A stretch of DNA of 54,741 nt, from positions 1-54,741 of the forward strand of contig NZ_JABUXW010000027.1 in NCBI RefSeq assembly GCF_014897585.1. The letters are read 5' to 3'. The notes beneath the pieces were generated by a model that was given only the letters and a program-made list of their open reading frames with translations, was not told the origin of the DNA and ran no database searches. The stretch is from Brachybacterium tyrofermentans. GTDB lineage: Bacteria; Actinomycetota; Actinomycetes; Actinomycetales; Dermabacteraceae. How positions within the stretch are numbered: position 1 is the first letter of the stretch; every line of letters begins with the position of its first letter. Shown here piece by piece: positions 32,810 to 41,422 of this stretch. The position numbers and the translations under genes are program-made.

Positions 32810-33852
32810 CCGCCCCGCTGCGTACCGGCGTCACGACCGTGCTGTTTCTCGCCGCGATCCTCGCCGGCAGCCTGCTGGGTTCTCTCGCCCCGGCCACGGG
32901 GCAGAGCGTCGCGGGGCTCACCGACCCGCTGATCTTGTTGCTGGTCGGGAGTCTGTTCTTCACCCTGCGCCTGGACGGACTGCCCGCGCTGCGCCGCGCA
33001 CCGCGGACGGTGCTGCTGGCGGTGGGGATGAACTTCCTCGCCGTCCCGCTGATCGCGCTCGCGCTCACCGCGTTGCTGCCAGACGACGCCTTGCGCTTCG
33101 GTGTCCTCATCTACTGCCTGGCACCCTGCGCCGACTGGTTCCTCGGCTTCACCCGCTTGGCCGGTGGGGACACCATGACCGGGGCGGCTCTGATCCCCGT
33201 GCAGCTGACTCTCCAGCTGCTCCTGTACCCCGTGTGGCTCGCCCTGTTCGCACGCGAGCACGTCGACGGGCTCGTCGCTTCCGCGGCCCCGACGCTGCTG
33301 ACATGGTTCGTCCTCCCGGCGGTCGTCGGCCTCGGACTGCGACTGCTGCTGCGCCTCGTGCTGCCTGCGGGCGTTCGGCGCGGGATCGTCGCCGCGGTTG
33401 ATGGGGCTGTTCCCGGAGTCATCGCCGCGGTGATCGTGGCCATCTTCGCGGGCAATGTCGGCACGATCCTCGCCGACCCTGCGTCATTCGCGTGGGTGCT
33501 GGTCGTGGTGTTCCTGTTCTTCGCCGTCACCTACGCGGCCGGTGAGGGTGTCTCGCGGCTGTTCCGACTGCGCCATCCCGAGCACGCGCTACTGACGATG
33601 ACCACCTCGGCCCGAAACGCCCCGCTGATGCTCGCCGTCACGACCGTCGCGCTCCCAGACCAACCCGTCGTGCACGCCGCGATCATCCTCGGCATGCTCA
33701 TCGAGTTCCCCCATCTCACGGTCATCACGGCACTGCTGCGCCGCCGACACGGCGACGGTCAAGACAGGACGTCGCCGGCGAGCGTGACGACGAGCGGTGC
33801 GAAGCCGCGGCGGCTCCAGAACGGGCCGGACAGCACGTTGTCGTCGACGTAG
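32803..33852 (+). CDS. BASS/ACR3-like membrane carrier (arsenic-resistance or bile-acid symporter family)
   Basis: 349 residues with about ten helices. The stretch IYCLAPCADWFLGFTRLAGGD and the half-repeat TTSARNAPLMLAVTTVALP are typical of the BASS superfamily branch annotated as arsenic resistance proteins. It overlaps the oxidoreductase gene, so the two are co-expressed behind Zur box 4. Whether it moves arsenite, a metal chelate or an organic acid is not readable. The last 35 residues (after LLRRRHG) are low-complexity and run antisense through the end of a GNAT-like gene, so the native stop may have been lost. Confidence 0.75.
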   Translation: MLTAPLRTGVTTVLFLAAILAGSLLGSLAPATGQSVAGLTDPLILLLVGSLFFTLRLDGLPALRRAPRTVLLAVGMNFLAVPLIALALTALLPDDALRFGVLIYCLAPCADWFLGFTRLAGGDTMTGAALIPVQLTLQLLLYPVWLALFAREHVDGLVASAAPTLLTWFVLPAVVGLGLRLLLRLVLPAGVRRGIVAAVDGAVPGVIAAVIVAIFAGNVGTILADPASFAWVLVVVFLFFAVTYAAGEGVSRLFRLRHPEHALLTMTTSARNAPLMLAVTTVALPDQPVVHAAIILGMLIEFPHLTVITALLRRRHGDGQDRTSPASVTTSGAKPRRLQNGPDSTLSST

Positions 33853-33977
33853 TGCAACAGCACATCGTCCAGGCCACGGTCGGCAAACCCGGGCGACGGG
33901 CTCTGCCGGGCGATACCCGTAGCGACCAGTTCAAGGACCGCATCCGGTTCCTCCGCGATGCGACGCAACGTGTTCAT
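33759..33977 (-). CDS. Short GNAT-acetyltransferase-like protein (C-terminal domain only)
   Basis: 72 residues. The part LLHYVDDNVLSGPFWSRRGFAPLVVTL resembles the final strands of GNAT acetyltransferases (substrate-side loop, FW/RRGF). The acetyl-CoA loop is not present, so it is a truncated remnant or a half-domain protein. It lies 41 bp downstream of the CobW gene in the same direction and overlaps the 3' end of the convergent carrier gene by 94 bp. An AGGA sits 8 bases before the ATG. Confidence 0.5.
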   Translation of the reverse strand: MNTLRRIAEEPDAVLELVATGIARQSPSPGFADRGLDDVLLHYVDDNVLSGPFWSRRGFAPLVVTLAGDVLS

Positions 33978-34018
33978 CTACTCGTCCTGCTTCCTCTTTG
34001 GGACTTTGTCCGGCTTGT

Positions 34019-35092
34019 TCAGTCGCTGAGTCGGCGGTAGCGGTGCAGCCGCCGCAGGCCCGCCGCATCAGGCCAGTCCGCGGGCGCGGCGGCGACCGCT
34101 GCCAACGCCGGCTGCGCGAGCGCCGGACCCAGGTCTGGGCCGATGGCGACGAGCTCACCCGTAGCTGGAGGCTCAGGCAAGGGTGCTACGTGGATCATCC
34201 GCCCGACGACGTTCACCAGATATCCGCGCTCGGCCCTCGGGCCGCGCACCCGGACGCGCCCCTTCACCCGGTAAGCACCCTGCGGCGGATCCTCGAGCAG
34301 ATCGATCAGCGCCCCGGGCGCCACCGGTCCGCTCAGCGCCACCGTGGCGGCGCGAGCGTGCTCGTGTCGCTCGTGGCCGTGGTGCTCGTCGCGCATCAGC
34401 GCGGCGATGGGCAGCTCGTCCTCGGGCTCGGTCTGGCTCGCGGTGTCGAACACCAGGGCAGGGTCGATCCGCCCAGCCTCGGCCACGACCAACTGTGCGT
34501 ACCGGTTACGCGCACGCACCCGCTGCCCGATGCGCTCGACCGTGCGCTCCCGCTCGGCGGCAGGCAGCAGATCGCTCTTGCCGATCACAACAAGGGTCGC
34601 CGCCGCGTAGCGCAGCGGCGGGTCCGGCCAGGTGTCCACGGTGCGAAAGTGCTCGACCGCGTCGATCACCTCGACGACCCCGCCGGGCCTGACCCGCTCG
34701 ACCCCGCTGAAACGGATCATCCGGGCCAACGTCACCGGATCCGCCGCTCCGCTGGCCTCCACCACGATCGCATCCAGCCGCAACCGCGGGTGGGCGAGCT
34801 TCTCCAACGCGTCATCGAACCCACCGGCATCGGGGAGGCAGCACACGCATCCTCCGGAGATCCCCGCCACCTCATCGATCTGGCCAGACACGAGCGCCGC
34901 GTCCACGTTCAGCGTGCCGAAGTCGTTGACGACCACCCCGATCCGGGCGCCGGGGGCTCGCAGCAGGTGGTTGAGCAGGGACGTCTTGCCCGCCCCGAGA
35001 TACCCGGTCACCGCGACCACTGGCACCCGCCCCCACACCGGCGGCCGGAGCCCGTTACGCGTGTCTTGCTGATTCGGCATGAGAATTTTCAC
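34019..35092 (-). CDS. COG0523/CobW-type GTP-dependent zinc metallochaperone
   Basis: 357 residues. Walker A is GYLGAGKTS (about 30-38), the metal motif is GGCVCC (CxCC, about 82-87), followed by SGAADP, a GKSD in place of NKxD, a His cluster EHHGHERHEH (about 238-247), and a CobW_C domain with VKGRVRVRG. COG0523 proteins of this kind deliver zinc to client enzymes in zinc starvation and are standard Zur targets. The start is GTG 35092 (GGGAG 4 bases upstream); ATG 35080 is possible. Divergent from the FecCD operon across Zur box 5. Confidence 0.9.
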   Translation of the reverse strand: MKILMPNQQDTRNGLRPPVWGRVPVVAVTGYLGAGKTSLLNHLLRAPGARIGVVVNDFGTLNVDAALVSGQIDEVAGISGGCVCCLPDAGGFDDALEKLAHPRLRLDAIVVEASGAADPVTLARMIRFSGVERVRPGGVVEVIDAVEHFRTVDTWPDPPLRYAAATLVVIGKSDLLPAAERERTVERIGQRVRARNRYAQLVVAEAGRIDPALVFDTASQTEPEDELPIAALMRDEHHGHERHEHARAATVALSGPVAPGALIDLLEDPPQGAYRVKGRVRVRGPRAERGYLVNVVGRMIHVAPLPEPPATGELVAIGPDLGPALAQPALAAVAAAPADWPDAAGLRRLHRYRRLSD

Positions 35093-35132
35093 CCGCTCCC
35101 ATCGCCGTCGTACCGTTTCCCCAGAAGTCTAC

Positions 35133-35147
35133 TGAGAACGATTATCA
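35133..35147. promoter_or_regulatory. Zur-like box 5
   Basis: TGAGAACGATTATCA, identical to box 2. It lies 41 bp before the CobW start and 14 bp before the permease GTG, so it can control both directions. Confidence 0.8.
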
Positions 35148-35160
35148 CTTGGGAGGGCGT

Positions 35161-36219
35161 GTGACGACGACCGCGAGCAGCGCCGCCGACACGCTCTCCC
35201 GCCCGCGCGGCCCGAGGGGCTGGGTGTGGACCGGTGCCGGCCTGCTCGTTGTCGGTGTCGCCGTGGCCGGCGTCCTCATCGGCCAGGTCACCGTGCCTTT
35301 GGGTGAGGTCTGTCAGGTGATCGCCACGAACCTGTTCGGGGCACCACCGTCCGCCGGTCGGATGGCGGAGCAGATCGTGTGGGACGTGCGCCTCCCGCGC
35401 GTGCTCGGCGGCATCGTCGTCGGCATCGCCCTGGCCGTGACCGGGGTCGTGATCCAGGCCGTCGTCCGCAACCCCCTCGGCGACGCCTACGTGATCGGCG
35501 TCACCCCGGGCGCGAGCCTGGGCGCCGTCGCCGCGATCGTCCTGCTCGGCGCCGGCAGCCTCGGCATCACCGCCGCCGCGTTCGCCGGAGCGATCGCCGC
35601 GTTCCTGGTGATCATCGCCCTCGCCCGCGGCGGCGGCGGGTGGGCCCCCGGGCGGGTGATCCTCTCCGGCGTCGCGATCGGCTACCTGCTGGCCGCGGCC
35701 ACCTACTTCCTGCAGATCATGGCCACCCCGACCCAACTGCAGCGCGCCCTGTTCTGGACCCTTGGATCCGTCGCCGGCGTCGGCTGGGACGACCTGCCCC
35801 TGCTCACGATCGTCACCGTCCTCGGCTGCGGATGGATGCTGCTGCGCTCCCGCTGGCTCGACGCACTTGCCGCCGGCCCCGAGCTGGCACGCTCCCAGGG
35901 CGTCCCGGTGGGCCTGTTCCAGCTCGAACTGATGAGCATCGCCGGGCTCATCACCGCGTGTGTCGTCTCGGTCGTGGGCGGGATCGGGTTCGTCGGGCTT
36001 GTCATCCCGCACGCCGCCCGGTTCCTCGTCGGCGCCGCCCACCGCCGGGTCCTGCTGGCGAGCCTACTGCTGGGGGCCGCGTTCCTTCCTGCCGCCGACA
36101 TCCTCGCCCGCACCCTGCTGGCACCCACGGAGCTGCCGATCGGCATCCTCACGGCCGCCGTCGGCGCCCCGCTGTTCATCGCCCAGCTCGCCCGCACCGA
36201 CCGGAGAGCGCCGGCATGA
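35161..36219 (+). CDS. FecCD/BtuC-family ABC importer permease (system 1)
   Basis: 352 residues with about ten helices. Family motifs are RLPRVLGGIVVGIALAVTGVVIQAVVRNPLGDAYVIGV, GGIGFVGLVIPHAAR and the C-terminal ELPIGILTAAVGAPLFI. GTG 35161 has GGGAGG at 35151-35156. Family members import siderophores, haem, B12 or metallophores. Behind a Zur box and next to a zinc metallochaperone, this system probably imports a zinc chelate. The stop overlaps the ATPase start. Confidence 0.9.
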   Translation: MTTTASSAADTLSRPRGPRGWVWTGAGLLVVGVAVAGVLIGQVTVPLGEVCQVIATNLFGAPPSAGRMAEQIVWDVRLPRVLGGIVVGIALAVTGVVIQAVVRNPLGDAYVIGVTPGASLGAVAAIVLLGAGSLGITAAAFAGAIAAFLVIIALARGGGGWAPGRVILSGVAIGYLLAAATYFLQIMATPTQLQRALFWTLGSVAGVGWDDLPLLTIVTVLGCGWMLLRSRWLDALAAGPELARSQGVPVGLFQLELMSIAGLITACVVSVVGGIGFVGLVIPHAARFLVGAAHRRVLLASLLLGAAFLPAADILARTLLAPTELPIGILTAAVGAPLFIAQLARTDRRAPA

Positions 36220-37001
36220 GCGTCGAACTGGACGCCATCTCGGTGCGCATCGGTGCGGCGCAGATCCTCGAGGGCATCACGGACACCGTCACGGATGGGG
36301 CGATGGTGGGGTTGCTAGGTCCGAACGGCTCGGGCAAGTCCACGCTGCTGCGCACGATCTGGCACGCCCTGGCACCCTCGCACGGGGCCGTGCTCATCGA
36401 CGGCACCGATGTCGCCGGCCTGCCCACCCGGGAGCTGGCCCGTCGGGTCGGGGTACTCATGCAGGACGACGGCACCGACGCCCGCCACACCGTCCGCGAA
36501 GTCGTCGAGACCGGCCGCCTCCCGCACCGTCGCCTGCTGGGCGCCGACGAGGATCCCCGAGACCGGGTCGGCGAGGCCCTCGCCGCAGCCGGGGTCACTC
36601 ATCTGGCGGATCGGCGGATCGACACCCTCTCGGGTGGGCAAAGGCAGAGGGTGCTCGCCGCCCGCACCCTCGCCCAGACCACGCCGCTCGTGCTCTTGGA
36701 CGAGCCGACGAACCACCTCGACCTGGCAGCCCAGCACGACCTGCTCGGCCTGTTCCGCCGCCTGAGCGTCACGGTCATCGCCGCCCTGCACGACCTGAAC
36801 CTCGCCGCCGTCTACTGCGACCGGCTGCACCTGCTCGACCAGGGGCGGCTGGTCGCCTCCGGCAACCCGGACGAGGTGCTCACCCCGGAAATCATCGGCG
36901 ACGTGTTCGGCGTCGCCGCCGCCGTCACCACCAACCCCCTCACCGGAACCCGCGCGATCCACCTCGGCCCGCGCCTCATCACAGAAAGCACACCCACATG
37001 A
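36216..37001 (+). CDS. FepC-like ABC importer ATPase (system 1)
   Basis: 261 residues: Walker A GPNGSGKST, signature LSGGQRQR, Walker B LVLLDEPTNHLD and H-loop LHDLN, the pattern of siderophore/B12-type importers. It powers the permease encoded just before it; both junctions overlap as ATGA. Nothing unusual in length or motifs. Confidence 0.92.
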   Translation: MSVELDAISVRIGAAQILEGITDTVTDGAMVGLLGPNGSGKSTLLRTIWHALAPSHGAVLIDGTDVAGLPTRELARRVGVLMQDDGTDARHTVREVVETGRLPHRRLLGADEDPRDRVGEALAAAGVTHLADRRIDTLSGGQRQRVLAARTLAQTTPLVLLDEPTNHLDLAAQHDLLGLFRRLSVTVIAALHDLNLAAVYCDRLHLLDQGRLVASGNPDEVLTPEIIGDVFGVAAAVTTNPLTGTRAIHLGPRLITESTPT

Positions 37002-37978
37002 CCGCATCCCGCACTCGTCTCACGGCACCCGCCGTGCTACTGCTGACCGGGCTAGCTCTCGCCGGCTGCTCCGCCACCCCCTCCGAGGCGCCCAGCACCT
37101 CGAGCGACACCGCCGGCTATCCGGTCACGGTGTCCTCGTGCGGACAGGACTTCACCTACAAGAAGGCGCCTGAACGTGTGGTGCTCGGCAACTGGCGCAC
37201 CCTGGAGACCCTCGATGCCCTCAGTGTCGGCGACTCCGTGACGGGTGTCGTCCTCGGACCCGATGACCGCGGTCAGGCGCCCGCGGACCTGCCCGCGGGT
37301 GTCGACGTGGTCTCCCCGGACGTGATCCCCGCCCGCGAGCCGGTCATCGAGGCCGCGCCCGACCTGTTCCTGTCCTTCAACGAGGCACAGCTGGTCGGCC
37401 AGGGCACGCTGTCCTACGACGACCTCGCTGGCATCGGCGCGAACGCCTACGTCATGGGCGCCTACTGCGCCCAGTCGACAGGCACCCAGTCGATCGAGAC
37501 CGTCTACACCGACATCACCAACCTCGGGAAGATCTACGACGTGCCCGCCCAGGCCGAGGAGCTCAATACGGAGCTCAAGGACCGCGTCGTGACCGCGAAG
37601 GAATCCCTGGGTGGCAGCACCGCGACGGTCGCGTTCTTGAAGGTCGTCGGCGGCAAGGTCTACGCGATCGGCGGCTACCCAGTCTCGGCGTTCACCGAGG
37701 CACTCGGGCTCACCAACGAGTTCGCCGACCTGCCGACCGCGTTCGCCGAGCTCAACACCGAGCAGGCGCTCTCGATGGACCCCGACATTGTGTTCGTGAA
37801 CTACGTCGGAGACGAGCAGGCCGCGATCGCCGACCTCACCGCAGCCCTTCCCGACCTCGCCGCGGTCACCGAGAACCGCGTCTACGGCGCCGACGAGAAC
37901 CTCGCCCAGGGCAGCGGCGTCGGCATTGTCAACGCGCTCGAGGCGATCGCCGCCGACGTCAAGACCGCCGGCCAGTGA
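36998..37978 (+). CDS. FepB/FecB-type solute-binding lipoprotein (system 1)
   Basis: 326 residues. The signal peptide has lipobox LAGC (Cys about residue 24), then a TroA/FepB-like fold with APERVVLGNWRTLETLDALSVGD and LAAVTENRVYGADENLAQG. It lacks a His-rich loop typical of ZnuA, so a chelated metal is the more likely ligand. It completes the three-gene importer with the permease and ATPase, starting by ATGA overlap. Confidence 0.9.
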   Translation: MTASRTRLTAPAVLLLTGLALAGCSATPSEAPSTSSDTAGYPVTVSSCGQDFTYKKAPERVVLGNWRTLETLDALSVGDSVTGVVLGPDDRGQAPADLPAGVDVVSPDVIPAREPVIEAAPDLFLSFNEAQLVGQGTLSYDDLAGIGANAYVMGAYCAQSTGTQSIETVYTDITNLGKIYDVPAQAEELNTELKDRVVTAKESLGGSTATVAFLKVVGGKVYAIGGYPVSAFTEALGLTNEFADLPTAFAELNTEQALSMDPDIVFVNYVGDEQAAIADLTAALPDLAAVTENRVYGADENLAQGSGVGIVNALEAIAADVKTAGQ

Positions 37979-37991
37979 GAGGACGCAGATC

Positions 37992-38648
37992 GTGACCAGA
38001 CCCATGCCGACCGCCCCGGTCTTCTGGGACGGGTTCTACACCGACCACACCCGGGCCGAGCAGGGACCGGTGAACCGCATCCTCATCTCCGAGGGCGAAT
38101 GGCTGGCCCCGGGCGCCGCGCTCGACCTCGGCTGCGCGGAAGGTGCCGACGCGATCTGGCTGGCTCAGCATGGCTGGGACGTCCTCGGCGTCGACGCCTC
38201 CCAGATCGCGGTGGAGCGCGCCCAGGCACATGCTGACAGGCTGGGTTTGGGGCAGCGGGCGCGCTTCGCGCAACACGACCTCAGCACCGACTTCCCACCT
38301 GGGCGCTTCGACCTCGTCTCGGCGCAGTTCCTGCACTCGCCCGTCGCCGGCCGCGGCGAGCGGGAGCGGATCCTGCGCCGCGCGACCGAGGCCGTCGCGC
38401 CCGGCGGGCACCTGCTCGTGGTGTCGCACTGGAGCGTGCCCCCCCGGCACCCGCCGATGCCCGACCCAGGGCATCCGATCAACCTCACCCTGCAGTCGCC
38501 GGCGGAGAATCTTGCCGCTTTGCAGCTTGCGGAGGGCGGCTGGGAAGTGGTGCGCGACGAGCTCGACCGGATCGAGCTCGCCGGACCCGAAGGGCGGTCC
38601 GGCGTCCGTGAGGACCATGTGCTACACCTTCGTAGGCTGGAGTCATGA
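37992..38648 (+). CDS. Class I SAM-dependent methyltransferase
   Basis: 218 residues. Motif I ALDLGCAEGADAIWLA (about 42-57), acidic GVDASQIAVERAQ and motif IV/VI FDLVSAQFLHSP, then VAPGGHLLVV. GTG 37992 lies 13 bp after the binding-protein stop, so it belongs to the Zur-boxed operon. Such methyltransferases often stand beside XRE-cupin regulators, as here. The substrate is unknown. Modification of an imported or produced chelator is one possibility, tellurite/thiol-type methylation another. Confidence 0.82.
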   Translation: MTRPMPTAPVFWDGFYTDHTRAEQGPVNRILISEGEWLAPGAALDLGCAEGADAIWLAQHGWDVLGVDASQIAVERAQAHADRLGLGQRARFAQHDLSTDFPPGRFDLVSAQFLHSPVAGRGERERILRRATEAVAPGGHLLVVSHWSVPPRHPPMPDPGHPINLTLQSPAENLAALQLAEGGWEVVRDELDRIELAGPEGRSGVREDHVLHLRRLES

Positions 38649-38670
38649 CGCGGATGATCGGATCCGCCCG

Positions 38671-39288
38671 GTGACGGACCAGGCACCGGAGGATCGTCGG
38701 CCCGACCTCACGCAGGCAGTCCTGCGCGAGGTCGGGCCGCGCCTGCGCGCCGCCCGCTTGAAACGCGACCTCACCCTCGAAGCGCTCTCCGACACCACCG
38801 GGATCTCCCCATCGACACTGTCCCGGTTGGAGTCGGGCAAGCGTGCGCCGAACCTGGAGTTGCTGATCCCGGTCACCCGTGCCTTGCGGCTCAGTCTGGA
38901 CGATCTGCTCATGTGGACCGCCCCCGACCCGCGCATCCGCTCCCGCACCCAGCGGTTCGGGAACCTCACCGTCGAGTACCTCTCACCCGAGTCCGCGCCC
39001 GTCCAGACGTTCAAGATGACCCTTACCCCGACGAACGAGCCCATCCAGACCCGGTCGCACGATGGTTACGAATGGTGCTACGTCCTGCGTGGCCGTGCCC
39101 GCGTCATTCTCGGTGACCGCGAACTCGTCATCGAGGCAGGGCAGGCCGCCGAGTTCGACACTCGCCTCCCGCATGGGGTCGCCGCCCTCGGCAGCGAGCC
39201 TGTCGAGATCTTGTCCATCTTCAACCGCAGCGGGGAACGTATCCACCTGCCCGAGTTCGGAGCGATTGACCCGCCCACGGCACGCTGA
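38671..39288 (+). CDS. XRE-cupin transcriptional regulator
   Basis: 205 residues from GTG 38671. An XRE helix-turn-helix (about 20-75) has LTLEALSDTTGISPSTLSRLESGKRAPNLELL. A C-terminal cupin (about 120-190) has SHDGYEWCYVLRGRARVILGD and FDTRLPHGVAAL. It lies 22 bp after the methyltransferase gene. This family usually senses a small ligand in the cupin pocket and controls the neighbouring gene. A decayed paralogue lies at 9352-9525. Confidence 0.85.
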   Translation: MTDQAPEDRRPDLTQAVLREVGPRLRAARLKRDLTLEALSDTTGISPSTLSRLESGKRAPNLELLIPVTRALRLSLDDLLMWTAPDPRIRSRTQRFGNLTVEYLSPESAPVQTFKMTLTPTNEPIQTRSHDGYEWCYVLRGRARVILGDRELVIEAGQAAEFDTRLPHGVAALGSEPVEILSIFNRSGERIHLPEFGAIDPPTAR

Positions 39289-39389
39289 GCACCGTTCGTG
39301 AGTCCGTGACGTCTCGAGGCGGGTGCATGATGGTGGGACGAAACATCAGCAGCTGTGCTTTCTTGTAGACGTTTCATGTCGAAGTCAGG

Positions 39390-39660
39390 GTGATCGAAGT
39401 GGCTGCGCTGGCGCCAGGCACCGCTGAGCGTGAGCGCCTGTACCGCAGTGGGCTCTATCGCGCTGCGCGCGAGGGCCGCTATGAGCGGATCGCGCGTGGC
39501 ATCTATCTTCCCGCGGACCATGCCGCCGCGGACTGGGACTGGCAGGAGGCAGCGACCCGCCGAGGCGACGATCTGCCTGACCTCCGCCATGGCACACCAC
39601 GACCTGACCGACGCGTTTCCGGCCGACCTGGATATGGCGATCCCGCTGCGGCTCACCAGC
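39390..39660 (+). pseudogene. AbiEi-like antitoxin relic, frameshifted and truncated
   Basis: The first frame reads RSGLYRAAREGRYERIARGIYLP and continues to WQEAATRR; about 39561 the match moves by one frame to EATICLTSAMAHHDLTDAF and DLDMAIPL. Together this is the N-terminal winged-helix part of an AbiEi-type (type IV antitoxin) protein. It is cut off where the convergent YcaO gene ends (39653). The disruption marks the left boundary of the RiPP locus. Confidence 0.6.
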
Positions 39661-41422
39661 CGGGGTAAGGAACCGTGTTGGTGTCGTAGTCGAACGCCGC
39701 GGCGCCGAGGCGGGCCAGGGCAGGGGCGAGCAGCCGGACCGCATGAGCGCCGGCGCGGCGGACCCGATCGGTCGTCACGTCGACCTGGACGACCTGAGTA
39801 GACCTCCGCAGCGTCTCGAACGGGGAGACCGGGGCTGATCCAGTGTGATCTGCATGGCCCTCGGGACGCGTGCGCTGCCGGGTTTCCTCCGCCACGACGG
39901 GGTCCAGGCCGTGCTGCAGGTGGCACATCGGGTCGATGAGGAGCCGTCGGCCCGCGAACGCTGCACTGTACCCACGTGCGGGATCGTGGGGTGCCAGGCC
40001 CGCGACTCCTCCGTTGCCGAGCCGTTCGGCGCGGCGGATGAGGCCGTCGGGTCGGTCGAGGTCGCGTGCGGAGGCGTGCTGGACGAGCGCCTCGCTGACG
40101 GCTCTGGTCGCCGCTTCGTCGGCTGTGCTCGCGCATCCGTATCCGAGGGCGACGATGTCCTCGTCCGTGTCGTCGATGACGGCCAGCCGCACGGGTGCGC
40201 CGTACGGCGTGGGGACCTCCAGGACCGTCACCCTCCACGGGCTCTCGCCCCACCCGTCCGTCACGGCCTGAGGCGGCGGAGCTTCCGCGAGATGAGTGCT
40301 GCCGTCCCTCCACCAGTGGGCGACGGCGTCCTGGGCGATGAGGTGCGCCGCGGCCCGGTCACGGGCCTGCGCTGCGCTGAAGCCGGCCTGCAGCCCGACC
40401 AGGTTGTGGCCGTTGGTGGCGGGCAGGCCTTCGAGCCCAGAGGCCAGATAGCCGGCGTGGACCAGGCTCAGTGGCACCCAGCAGGACCCGCGCTCGTCCT
40501 TGCCTTCCAGCCACCACATGCGCTGCGCGGGATCGTCGCGGACGAACGGGAAGCCGGGGATGTCGTGCAGCCGGGGATCGTGGGGACGCCACTGGCTCAC
40601 CGTCAGGACTCGGTGCCCTTCGCGCCGGAGCTCGTCGGCGCTGGCCGATCGGCGCGTCCCCTGGCCCAGGTACGCGCCGCACAGGTGGGCGATGCCGGAC
40701 AGGACTCCCTCGTCGTGCGCGCTGAGGGGTGCTCCCTGCAGAGCCCCGGCCGGGGCAAGGGGGTCCGGCTGGTAGGTCGGGTCGACGCTGGTCAGATGGG
40801 GCAGCTCGGCGTGCAGGTGCACGAAGCCCTCGGGAGCCCGGGGCTCGGAGGGCCGCTCGACGACGCGGCGCAGGATCCCGGTGACCGGGTCGAGAAGGGC
40901 AGGCGGATCCAGCCGGTGTTCGTGCCAGGCGCCGTGCTCCCACCGCTCGAGCACGTCGGCGTCCGGCCAGGCGGTGCCCTCGACGTGCACGGGCTCGTCG
41001 ATCAGCCCGGCAGAGAGGTCGTCGATGAGGGCGGGTCTCACCAGTGCGGCGGCGTGCTCGGGGTCCGCGATGGTCGCCAGCAGGCAGCCGACGACCTCCC
41101 GCGCAGTGTGCTCTGCTGTCTCGGGTTCGAGCCGCACGCGGTGGGCTTGGCCGGCGAAGGTCCACTGCGCGAGTGCCGGCTCGCCGATCATGTGGGCCGC
41201 CTGGGGCAGGGCGGCCAGGCACTCGAGCTTCAGCGCGCCATTCCCGGCGGGCGCGATCATCAGGTCGTCGTCCGGGTGCTCCTGGCGCAGCCTTCGGAGG
41301 AGGTCCTGGACCACCGGGTTCCCGATGTTGCTCGGCGGCGCGGCGACCTCGAAGCGCCGGCCCGCGTCCGTGCAGACCAGGAGTCGGTCGTCCCCGAGGG
41401 TATGGACGCTGAGACGGGTCAT
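39653..41422 (-). CDS. YcaO-family protein lacking ATP-site glutamates (second YcaO of the RiPP locus)
   Basis: 589 residues from ATG 41422, overlapping the previous stop (ATGA). It aligns with the preceding YcaO protein over the YcaO domain: PGFPF, WVPLSLVHAGY, LPATNGHNLVGLQAGFSAAQA and HWW. But the GEAAER site is G243-I-A-H-L-C, and EEIIER is replaced by A359-H-L-I-A-Q364. It therefore probably cannot bind ATP-magnesium in the YcaO manner and may serve as a substrate-binding or scaffold partner. The N-terminal 200 residues are unassigned and could include a leader-binding domain. It is the last gene of the RiPP operon. Confidence 0.75.
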   Translation of the reverse strand: MTRLSVHTLGDDRLLVCTDAGRRFEVAAPPSNIGNPVVQDLLRRLRQEHPDDDLMIAPAGNGALKLECLAALPQAAHMIGEPALAQWTFAGQAHRVRLEPETAEHTAREVVGCLLATIADPEHAAALVRPALIDDLSAGLIDEPVHVEGTAWPDADVLERWEHGAWHEHRLDPPALLDPVTGILRRVVERPSEPRAPEGFVHLHAELPHLTSVDPTYQPDPLAPAGALQGAPLSAHDEGVLSGIAHLCGAYLGQGTRRSASADELRREGHRVLTVSQWRPHDPRLHDIPGFPFVRDDPAQRMWWLEGKDERGSCWVPLSLVHAGYLASGLEGLPATNGHNLVGLQAGFSAAQARDRAAAHLIAQDAVAHWWRDGSTHLAEAPPPQAVTDGWGESPWRVTVLEVPTPYGAPVRLAVIDDTDEDIVALGYGCASTADEAATRAVSEALVQHASARDLDRPDGLIRRAERLGNGGVAGLAPHDPARGYSAAFAGRRLLIDPMCHLQHGLDPVVAEETRQRTRPEGHADHTGSAPVSPFETLRRSTQVVQVDVTTDRVRRAGAHAVRLLAPALARLGAAAFDYDTNTVPYPGW

